The notes below the pieces were generated by a model. That model saw nothing but the letters and a program-made list of their open reading frames with translations. It made no database searches and was not told where the DNA came from. This document shows positions 50,598 through 60,400 of a stretch of DNA of 60,942 nucleotides, in pieces. The DNA lies in NCBI GenBank assembly GCA_041652575.1, contig JBAZHC010000017.1:1-60942 (forward strand), written 5' to 3'. The position numbers and the translations under genes were made by a program. Position 1 is the stretch's first letter, and each line of letters begins with the position of its first letter. Origin of the DNA: Phycisphaerae bacterium (lineage in GTDB: Bacteria; Planctomycetota; Phycisphaerae; Sedimentisphaerales; UBA12454).

Positions 50598-51596
50598 ATG
50601 GACATTTTAAATAAATCTTTGTGTCAGGCTTATTCTTCGTTTTTTCCTGTCGGAGCGGCGGTTTGTCCTGATGTGATAAAGACGCATGAGCAGATTCTAA
50701 AGAAACATTTCAATTCTGTTACCGCTGAAAATCATATGAAATTTACCGAGATTCACCCTGAAGAAGGAAAATGGCAATTCGAAAAAGCCGATGCAATCGT
50801 GAATTTTGCCATTGCGAATAAGATGAAAGTTCGGGGTCATACGCTTCTATGGCATAATCAGGTTCCTGACTGGGTCTTTCTTGATAAAAAAGGAGACGCC
50901 GTCAGCAGGGATGTATTACTTGCCAGGCTGAAAGAACATATCACAGGTATGATGCAGCGATACAAGAAAGAGGTATATTGCTGGGACGTTGTCAACGAGG
51001 CGATAGAAGATAAAGGTGCTCAGCAGTTGCGCCAAACCAGATGGCTTGACATTATTGGTCATGATTATATTGTCAAAGCATTCGAGTTCGCACGGCAGGC
51101 AAATCCTGATGCGCTGCTTTTCTATAATGAATACAATACTACTTTTACAGAGAAGCGAAAAAAAATATACAATCTGGTCAGGCAGCTTGTAGACAACGGA
51201 AAACTTGTTGATGGTATTGGAATGCAGGGACATTGGAACATATACGAACCGTCGTTCGACAGAATCAGAGACACGATAGATTTCTATGCGTCTTTAGGAT
51301 TAAAAATACAGATTACCGAGATGGATTTATCGATGTTTCTTTTCAATGACGCCACTGGAAAATATAAAGAGCCGACCGACGAAATGAACTGGCTCCAGCA
51401 GGAACGTTTCGAAGGTATCTTCCAGATTTTCAGAGAGTATCGTGATGTTATTACCAGCGTAACATTTTGGGGTGTTGCGGATGACCATACCTGGCTTGAC
51501 AATTTTCCGGTTAAGAACAGGAAAGACTGGCCGCTGCTTTTCGATGTAAATCATAAACCCAAAAAAGCTTTTGCGGGCGTTGTTAATTTCGAATAG
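50598..51596 (+). CDS. Cytoplasmic GH10 endo-xylanase
   Basis: This is a compact 332-residue GH10 catalytic domain with no signal peptide or extra modules, unlike the four secreted GH10 proteins on the opposite strand. Acid/base Glu134 is in DVVNEAI and nucleophile Glu241 in ITEMDLS; LWHNQVPDW and WGVADDHTWL are typical substrate-site motifs. Intracellular single-domain GH10 enzymes trim imported (methylglucurono)xylo-oligomers. An AAAGG site precedes the ATG. It closes the importer-GH2-GH39 operon; a terminator follows at 51637. Confidence 0.95.
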   Translation: MDILNKSLCQAYSSFFPVGAAVCPDVIKTHEQILKKHFNSVTAENHMKFTEIHPEEGKWQFEKADAIVNFAIANKMKVRGHTLLWHNQVPDWVFLDKKGDAVSRDVLLARLKEHITGMMQRYKKEVYCWDVVNEAIEDKGAQQLRQTRWLDIIGHDYIVKAFEFARQANPDALLFYNEYNTTFTEKRKKIYNLVRQLVDNGKLVDGIGMQGHWNIYEPSFDRIRDTIDFYASLGLKIQITEMDLSMFLFNDATGKYKEPTDEMNWLQQERFEGIFQIFREYRDVITSVTFWGVADDHTWLDNFPVKNRKDWPLLFDVNHKPKKAFAGVVNFE

Positions 51597-52234
51597 TTAT
51601 TTACATAATTATTATTTTCCTGTGGTAAAAAATAGAAAATAAAAACGCGGCATTCATTATGTGCCGCATTTTTATTTCTAAAAATAAAAATAAAAATGAT
51701 AATATAAAAACGACAAATATTTTCATCTGTCTTCGGGGAATTTGATTCGCCTGATGCGTTCTGTCTGCTGTGATAATCGCAGCAATTTCGATTACGAAAA
51801 GACCTGCGTCACGAGACGACGCATAACTTTGGAGTCCTATAATTTACTGAAAATTCACACGTTTAATCTGAAATATTTTGGTGCTTTTCGGATAATAAGC
51901 AGGATATTTTTTGGTTTTGTGGCAATGGATAAGAGGTGGTAAATTCGCACTTATCAGCAGTGAAAAAAGGAATTTGGCGAGAAAATGTCAAAATGGGTAA
52001 TTTGAAATATAGATTTTAAAAAATATTTTTCAAAAAAATATTTTTCGCTTTACACGACCCGTAAGCTCGTTTAAAAAATAACAAACAATAATGCGTATTC
52101 AACAACGTTTAAGTGAGGTTGAAGTTGGAAAAAAGGATTTATCCAATCTGTGTTTTAAGTTTAAAAGTTGTGTGTTACATTAATTTACAAGAGGTTATCT
52201 CTCGTTTCTCGTTTTATTACTAAGGAGATAAAGC
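51597..52234 (+). promoter_or_regulatory. 638-base intergenic region before the two-partner secretion genes
   Basis: After the terminator at 51637 the region has small hairpins, including TGCTG/CAGCA near 51767 and TGCGTC/GACGCA near 51814. It also has a direct repeat AAAAATATTTTTC (about 52018-52046) and a candidate promoter TTTACA (52049-52054) / TAAAAA (52072-52077) with a 17-base spacer. No known riboswitch or small RNA family was recognised, and the short open frames look random. Confidence 0.45.
51637..51677 (+). terminator. Terminator hairpin after the GH10 gene
   Basis: AAATAAAAACGCGGCA (51637-51652) pairs with TGCCGCATTTTTATTT (51662-51677) with a single mismatch and a nine-base loop. 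The stem carries its own A and T tracts and could act in both directions. Confidence 0.85.
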
Positions 52235-54442
52235 ATGTACGTGCTGCAAAAACCAAAGTTCTTAGTACTGACAATAATTTCTTTGTCATTTTTTGTTCTG
52301 GTAAGTTTTGCATTCGCCGGCGGAGATCCGAATCAAAGCGGCAGCAGGACGAAAACAAAATCAGCGGAACAGAATTCAGATGTGGATAAAGAAGTGGACG
52401 CAAAAGTCCGAGCTGCTCTCGATGACATCAAAAAACAATTGAGAGAGGAACTGAGAGGCGAGATAACAGAGCAGTTAAGAAAAGAGCTGGGAGAACAGTT
52501 GAGAACTGAAATGAGGGTGCGCTTGACCGCAGAACTCAGAGCTCAGTTGAAACGGGAAATAAAAGAAGAACTGAGAGAAGAAATAAGAGGCGAAATAATA
52601 GCACAGCTCACCAGCGCGGGAATAGAGACTGCATATATAGAACCAAAATATGATGCGAAGGAAGAGAAAAAATTGTCGATGCGAAAGCTGCCTCAAACCG
52701 AGGATGAGTATGAAGCGGCATTGAGCAAAGTGAAGGAAAAATTCGAGCGAGCTAAAAAAGCAGGAACTATGAAACCTGTTGCTGACCAGAAATTTTCCAT
52801 CAGCAAAATTCAGATAAGCGGCAACACCATGATACCGACTTCTGAGTTGCTTGCGAATATGCCGGTTTCCTACAAAGTCGCCGATCAGAAAGACGGCGCA
52901 GTTACTAACGAAGAATATAATCTTGCAGTTGTGCAGGGCGTAATACAGAGGCCGGGTTCAAAGCGCACCATTTCTCAGAAAGACATTCAGGGATTCACAA
53001 GATATATATTGTCAGTTTACCAGCAGAAAGGTTACGCGGGTATCTATGTATATGTTCCGGTTAAATCGGTTGATGGAGTCGGACAACTAACGAATAATGT
53101 TTTGAATATCCAGATTCTTGAAGCCAAGGTTGGAAAGGTTATGGTAAATAATTACGACTTTAACAACCAGATAAGAAAGAAGGGAGTATTAAAGGAGTCT
53201 GCACTTATCTCATGGTCGCCGGTTAAAGAGGGCCAAGTCATCGATAAGAAAAAATTGGATAATTTTATTCAGCTTCTTAATCTCAACCCGGATAGATATG
53301 TTGCTTCGGTCATCTCCAAGAGTGAGGATGATCCAAACGCGATAAATTTAGGCTACAATGTTTATGAGTCCAGTCCATGGCATTGGTATGTGCAGATTGA
53401 TAATTCCGGAAATGACAAACGCAGATGGACTCCGCGGTTTGGCCTGGTTAATACCAATCTGTTTGGTTACGATGACAGGCTGAACGTAATGTATCAGGTA
53501 AGGCCGGCTTCAGCGGAAGAAATGAAAAACAACTACTGGCTTTATGGAAGTTACGATTTCCCATTCCTGTCGCCTCGTTTACGTCTTGGACTCTTCGGAG
53601 GTTATACCAACTTTGACATAACCCCGGATAGTAAGGCAGGGATAACCTTCAGAGGCAATGGTTCGTTTTATGGCGGTACGCTGCGATATACGGCATTCCA
53701 GAAAAAAGACTGGTTCTTTGACTTGCTTGGTTCTTTAAGCACTCAAACCAGTTCTATTGACCAGTCGCTGGGGATAGGCTCCAAGCTTGAGATTGACATG
53801 GCCAGTATTGGGTTTGATATCCATCGTTCCGGTGAGATGTCAAGCACGTCTTTCGGATTGGACTTTACTCAGAATATAGGCGGCTCAAGCGGGGCTGAAT
53901 TCAACAAGGCTCGATGGAAGAGTGCTCCTAATTTCTCAATCTATACGGTATCTGCTTCACACAGGCGTTTTATTACCAAATCAAAGGTGCATGAGTTGAG
54001 CGGTTCTTTCAAAGGCATTATACCGGCCGACAGGCTCCCTCCGGCGAAAATGACCAGTTTCGGCGGCATGTATTCGGTTAGGGGATATAAAGAAGATGGT
54101 ATTGTTGCCGATGGCGGCATACTTGCTTCCGTTCAGTACCGGTTTGACTGGACAAGATGGAAAGACCCTGAAGGCAGTAAAGAGCTGGATAAGAATAGGA
54201 AGAAAATGTGGCCTCCGAAAATATCCCTCTTGGCCTTTAGCGATTACGGACAGTCAAGGATTAAAAACAGGGTGCCCGGCGAAGAAGCTACCGAAACTTT
54301 GTGGAGTATTGGTACTGGAGCCACAGTTGGCTTTGGCAAAAATACTGATGTTGGTGTCTATTTCGCCTGGCCTTTGACGAACACGGAGTCGACGGTTAAA
54401 GGCGACGGCAAGTGGTATCTTAACTTTATCCAGAGGTGGTAA
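52235..54442 (+). CDS. TpsB outer-membrane transporter of a two-partner secretion system (ShlB/FhaC-like)
   Basis: The product is 735 residues with a signal peptide (to about 28). Residues 69-125 form a long helix with a hydrophobic residue (Leu, Ile or Met) exactly every fourth position, in the form LxxE/Q, fifteen times in a row. A POTRA segment (about 187-290, FSISKIQISGNTMIP) and a second POTRA follow. A C-terminal beta-barrel of about 350 residues shows SVRGYKEDG in the expected L6-type loop (usual core RGY) and ends in an aromatic tail (NFIQRW). It would export the giant TpsA protein encoded 41 bases downstream. AAGGAGAT precedes the ATG. TpsB proteins are about 550-600 residues, so the extra length is the helix. 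Confidence 0.9.
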   Translation: MYVLQKPKFLVLTIISLSFFVLVSFAFAGGDPNQSGSRTKTKSAEQNSDVDKEVDAKVRAALDDIKKQLREELRGEITEQLRKELGEQLRTEMRVRLTAELRAQLKREIKEELREEIRGEIIAQLTSAGIETAYIEPKYDAKEEKKLSMRKLPQTEDEYEAALSKVKEKFERAKKAGTMKPVADQKFSISKIQISGNTMIPTSELLANMPVSYKVADQKDGAVTNEEYNLAVVQGVIQRPGSKRTISQKDIQGFTRYILSVYQQKGYAGIYVYVPVKSVDGVGQLTNNVLNIQILEAKVGKVMVNNYDFNNQIRKKGVLKESALISWSPVKEGQVIDKKKLDNFIQLLNLNPDRYVASVISKSEDDPNAINLGYNVYESSPWHWYVQIDNSGNDKRRWTPRFGLVNTNLFGYDDRLNVMYQVRPASAEEMKNNYWLYGSYDFPFLSPRLRLGLFGGYTNFDITPDSKAGITFRGNGSFYGGTLRYTAFQKKDWFFDLLGSLSTQTSSIDQSLGIGSKLEIDMASIGFDIHRSGEMSSTSFGLDFTQNIGGSSGAEFNKARWKSAPNFSIYTVSASHRRFITKSKVHELSGSFKGIIPADRLPPAKMTSFGGMYSVRGYKEDGIVADGGILASVQYRFDWTRWKDPEGSKELDKNRKKMWPPKISLLAFSDYGQSRIKNRVPGEEATETLWSIGTGATVGFGKNTDVGVYFAWPLTNTESTVKGDGKWYLNFIQRW

Positions 54443-54483
54443 ATTATATGCAGTATGCGAGAGCATTTATTGGAGATAAAAAG

Positions 54484-57400
54484 ATGTGTCTTAAAAGCCA
54501 AATAAGAACGTTAAGTACACAAATTAGTATTTACGCAGTGGTATTTTGCCTGGTAATCATCTGGCCTACTGAAGCTATGCGGGCTGATACGAGTTCTAAT
54601 ATAGACCTCGCAGGCGTTGCAAACGGCAATCTGACTACCAGTTACAGTGCCGCCTCTAATACTACTAATATGACGGCTACCAATAACACCATTGCCGATT
54701 TTACCCGATTTAACATCGCCGGCAATGAGTCCGTCATAGTGGACCAGTTTGCTGCCGGTAATAGGGCATTGTTCAGAGTAGTTGGCGGGCAGGAATCCTG
54801 GCTGAATGGAAGTCTTACTTCTAACGGTATCTTATATTTCCAGAATACTGCCGGCATTATTTTTGGCAATGGAGCTAATATTAATGTCAATCAGTTGATT
54901 GCCACATCTCTTAATATATCAAATGCCGATTTCCTTACCGGGAATAATAATTTTGCCGGTGGTTTAGGCTCTGTGATAAATCGCGGTAATATATCCGCGG
55001 AAAAACTTGCTCTAATCGGCAGGCAGGTTGCCAACTATGGCAACATATCCTGCCCGGCCGGTTATGTGGTTATTGCTTCGGGTGACAGAATTTATCTTGG
55101 TGAACCGGGCAGTGATATATTGGTACAGATAGATGTGCCGGCTGTGCCTGATGCCGAACCTCTCGAAGGTTCTGCAATCCTTAATGAAGGTACAGTTGAT
55201 GTTGGCAGCGGCACAATGATTATAGCTGCCGCCGGCGATGTCTACTCTCAGGCTATTACAAATGTCGGCACCCTGTCGGCTTCTTCGAATACTGGAGATG
55301 CAGGCTCGGTAAAGCTTGCAGCCGTTGATGGAACGGTTGTTAATAGTGGTACGATTGAGGCCGCTGGCGACCAGGGTGGCCAGGTAACGGTAGAGGGTAA
55401 ACAGGTCGGACAATTCGGGACGGTCAGTGTCGATGGTACCGCAGGTGATGGTGGCAAAGTTGATCTCATTGCCGGCAATGTGGTTGCTCTTAGTGAAAAT
55501 AGTTTGACTACAGCAAACGCCGGTACCAACGGCGATGGCGGCAAAATAACTGTTTTCTCACCTGATACTGCTCTATTCTGGCCCGATGCCAAGATAGAAG
55601 CAAAAGGCGGCAGCGTATCCGGCGATGGCGGCTTTGTTGAGGTATCTGGTAAACAGCACGTTGAAATATATGGTCTGATTGATGCTGGTGCAACGAATGG
55701 CGCTAACGGTCTGTTTTTTATTGACCCTTATAATATAACAATTCAAAGCGGGGTAGGTACCCTGTTGGGTGCTCCGTTCACTCCATCAGGTGCAGATGCG
55801 ACAATTCAGGATCTCGTGATTGAAGCGTTGCTGGTTGTAGGCACAAGCGTAACAATTCAGACCGCCGATGGCGCTGAACCCACAAATGCCGGGAATATTA
55901 TCCAAAATGGGGATGCACAGATTAACTATGTTGGCGGAGTTGGAACCCCGATTTTGACTTTGAATGCAGCTAATAACATTGTACTTAGCGGTGGTATAAG
56001 TGCTGCAGGGGCGCCGCTGGAAGTTGTGCTTAATGCTAATGGCGCCTATGGTACCGCTTCAGGAACAGGCGCGGTAACAATTAATGCGGCTATTGCTACC
56101 AATGGAGGTGATTTGACTGTTACTGGTATTGACTTTGATAATACCGGTGGTACAATCGGCACTGGTGGCGGCAAAATTGATATTCAGAATACCGGTAATA
56201 TAACAATTGGTGCGGCTATGAATGCCGGCGCCGGCGATATAGATATAGATGGCGGTGGCGGAGTTGCAACGAGCATAATTGATGGCGGCGGAACCCTCAC
56301 CAGTTCAGGCACAATCACCCTTGAAGCCAGTGGAAACATCGGAACTGTTGCTGACCCGATAGAGACCGCTGCAGGTACACTTAACGCGGCTACCACGGTC
56401 GGAGGTCAAATCAGCATTTCAGAAGCAGATGCTGTTACGGTGTCTGGTTTGGCTACTACGGGTGAAAATATACGACTGGTAAATGAAGCCGCAGGAGCAA
56501 TAACGACCAGTGGAGCGATTGCCTCAAACGGCGGAACAATTACTATAAGCGCTTATGATGGAATAACTCTCGGAGCTAATTTAACATCAGGCGCAGGCAT
56601 AGTTACTTTGGATACCGACCTTAATAATGGCGGTGCGGGCAGCTTTACGATAAATAATGGTGTAACGCTTTCGACAACAGACGCTGCAGTTGACATAATT
56701 GTCGGCTATAGCGGCGACATAATATTAACTGGCACGGGTGCCATCAATGCCGGTGCCGGCGAGGTGACAATAGAACCTTCGGGTGGTACGCCAACTTTCG
56801 AACTTGGCTCAGCAGTAGGTACTTTCAACTTAACGACAGCAGAGATTGAAAACATAACGGCTGCTACCCTTACGATTGGCAGCGCTACAATGGGAGCTAT
56901 AACGGTAGGTGCCGACATAAGTCCTGATAATGTAACGAATTTGCATTTAATAACCGGTTCTACGGTAACGGCTACGGACGGTGGAATTTCGCAAGTAACG
57001 CGTTTGGGCATAGAGGCCGGTGGTGCGGTCACTATAACTGATACCACGACGGAAGTAGATGGATTGGCTATTTATACCTCGACAGGAGATATTACCTACA
57101 TCGATACTGACGGTTTTAGTGTTGACACAGTTGATGGCTTAACAGGTATTGATACTGATAATGGAAGTGTAACTTTAACAACAACAACAGGCACTCTATC
57201 AGTATTGGATACAGCTGCCGCAGATGATATAGCGGCAACGACAACGATTGCCTTAACAGTGACGGCAAATGAAGGGAAGATAGAAATCTTATCCGGTGCC
57301 GATGTGCAGTCGACAGGCGGTACACATACATATACAGCCGACAAGATGGATATAGCCGGCACGATAACGGCTACAGGGCAGAAGGTGATCTTAAAAGCCG

Positions 57401-60400
57401 AATCTGCGATAGATGATGATGCGATTAATCTTGGTTCGGCGGTCGATACAACGGGCAATACATTGGAATTATCTGATACTGAGCTTGATCATATTACAGC
57501 TACGACTCTGCAAATCGGTGAGGCCGCTCAGGCCGGAGCGATAACGGTAAGTTCCGATATAAGTCCTGCTGCGATAACCAATCTGCATTTAATTAATAAT
57601 TCTACGGTAACGGCCACAGATGGAGGCATAGTAGTAAGTGGTTTGGCAGTTGAGGCTGCTGGTGCGGTAGAGATAACAGATGCCACGACCAATGTAGCTA
57701 CATTGGCTATAGATACATCTACAGGCAATATTACATTTACAGATGCTGACAGTTTCAGCGTTGGTACTGTGGATAGTATTGCAGGAGTGGATACAGACGG
57801 CGGCAGCGTGGCTTTGACGGCCACAACCGGCGATATTACGGTTACGAATACAGCAGCAGCCGACGATATAGGGGCTACTACCACGATAGCTTTGACGGCG
57901 GTAGCTGATGAAGGGAAGATAACTATAAACTCTGGTGCCGATGTTGAATCGACCGGCGGAACTCATACATATACAGCCGACAAGATGGCCATAGCCGGCA
58001 CAATAACTGCTACCGGACAAAAGGTGATATTAAAGGCTGAATCTGCGATAGATGATGATGCGATTAATCTTGGTTCAACGGTCGATACAACGGGCAACAC
58101 TTTGGAATTATCTGATGCAGAGATTGACAATATAACGGCGACGACTCTGCAAATCGGTGAGGCCGGTCAGGCTGAAGCGATAACGGTAAGTGCTGATATT
58201 ACTCCTGCCAATGTTACTAATCTGCATTTAATAACTAATTCTACGGTAACGGCCACAGCCCTCAGTGGCGGCGGCATAGTAGTAAGCGGCCTGGCGGTTG
58301 AGGCAGCCGGTGCGGTTGAGATAACTGAGGCCTCGACGGATGTGGATACTCTGGCTGTGGACACATCCACGGGCAGTATTAAGTATACGGATATTGACGG
58401 TTTCAGCGTTGGTACTGTAGATGGTGTAGCGGCAGTTGATACAGATAACGGTAGTGTTCAATTAACTGCGATGTCGGGTGACATAACTGTAACCAATACC
58501 GCCGCAGCAGACGGCGATGTAGTGGCTACTACTACCATAGTTTTGACGGCAGCAGCCAACGAAGGAAAGATAACAATAGAGGCCTTGGCGGATGTGGAAT
58601 CTACTGGCGGCGCTCATACATATATAGCCGATAAAATGGATATAGCCGGTACGATAACGGCTACCGGACAAAGAGTAACTTTGATGGCTGAACATGAGTT
58701 TGATGACGATGCAATCAATCTTGGTGCGGCTGTGGATACAGTTGACCATACACTGGCATTATCTGATACGGAACTTGATAATATTACAGCTACGACCCTC
58801 GTAATCGGTGAAACTGGTCAGGCCGGAGCGATAACGGTAAGTTCTGATATAAGTCCTGCCGCGATAACCAATCTGCATTTAATAAATAATTCTACGGTAA
58901 CGGCCACAGATGGAGGCATAGTAGTAAGTGGTTTGGCAGTTGAGGCTGCCGGTGCAGTAACGATAACGGATAATACTACGGACGTAACCACACTGGCTGT
59001 AAATACTTCTTCGGGCAATATTCAATTTACGCCTACCGGTGCTTTCACTGTAGGTACGATAGATGGCGTCGATGGAGTTCATACTGTTGCAGGCAATATA
59101 ACGCTGACAGCTACCAGCCCACTTACGATATCTGCCGATGTAACGACCACCGGGGACGGTGATATTACGCTGACAGCCGGCGATACGGTAGGTACGGCCG
59201 GGGATGCTATAACGATTAGTGCTTCTGTGCTTATTGCCAGCGATCTTGGCGATATTTTACTGACTGCCGGCGATGATATTACCCAGGCTGCCGGCGGCGT
59301 TATTCAGACCGGTGGAGCCGGTACGATAACATTGATAGCCGGCAACGAAGGCGCAGCCAGTAACGATGATGAAATAGGCAGTATAACCCAGGCCGGCACG
59401 GCCCAGATAATAAGCGGCGGCGGTATGATAACTCTGACTGCCGGACCTGACGGTGTAGCCGGAGATCTTGATCCTGGTGCTGACAATGATGTAACCGGCG
59501 GCGACATTGCGATAACTTCGATTAACGCAGGCGCAGGCAATGTAGTCGTTCGGGCTAATTCGTTCCACGCTGGCAGCAATGCTTATGGTAATATAACAGA
59601 TGTTGATGCTGGTACGGAAATGGATATAACCGGCGGTGCACTGACACTAACAGCGGCTGCGGGCATAGGTTCCACAGGTACAGGTGGAGCCATAGAGATA
59701 GACGGCACAACGGTAACGGCGAACAATACTACAAGCGGCGGTATCTTCCTCAATGCCATAGGTACCGGCGGCGACAGTATAACGGCACATGCTCTGGTTG
59801 CGGGAAACATAGAGATATATGGTACAGAGGATGTGACACTAGCCAATGTTGATACTATCGGCGGCACGATAACGGTGGAGGTAGCCGGTGCTGATGTGAT
59901 AGTTACTGATGTGTCTGGTTCCAGTACTGTAGATATAACGACGACCGGTTCTGGTTCTGTGCTGACAGGGGCGAATGATGGTACTGCAGATGTGACGGCA
60001 GTTGGCACATTGACGATAGCGTCTGGTCTGTCGATTGGAACAAGCGGGGCGGTAAACTTCCTTGAGGTTGATGCTCCGACGCTGGATTTAACCAGCGGCA
60101 ATGGCGGTATATATATAGAAGATTTGGGTGCCGGCGGTGTTGGCGTTACGGCCAATGCTCAGACTTCCGGCGATATAGTGATGACATCGACAGAGGTTGT
60201 AACTCTGACAAATGTGGACACGGCAAGTGGCGCGGTGACTGTAACGGTAACTGGAGCCGGAGCTGGGGTCAATGCAATTATAGCGTCTGATGTGCTTGCT
60301 AACGGCGAGGCAACACTGACGACCGTAACTAATGGCGATATCCTTGTAACGGATGTCGATACTTTGAATAATAATGATGTTACGGTAAATTCTGCTGAAG

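Noticed and set aside
51735..51845. Possible cyclic-di-GMP riboswitch before TpsB
   Set aside because: A CGTCACG string is present, but the conserved core and second stem of that riboswitch class could not be matched.
56806..59080. Repeats considered as a CRISPR or satellite array
   Set aside because: The units are about 640 bases, in frame and protein-coding, with no short repeat-spacer structure.
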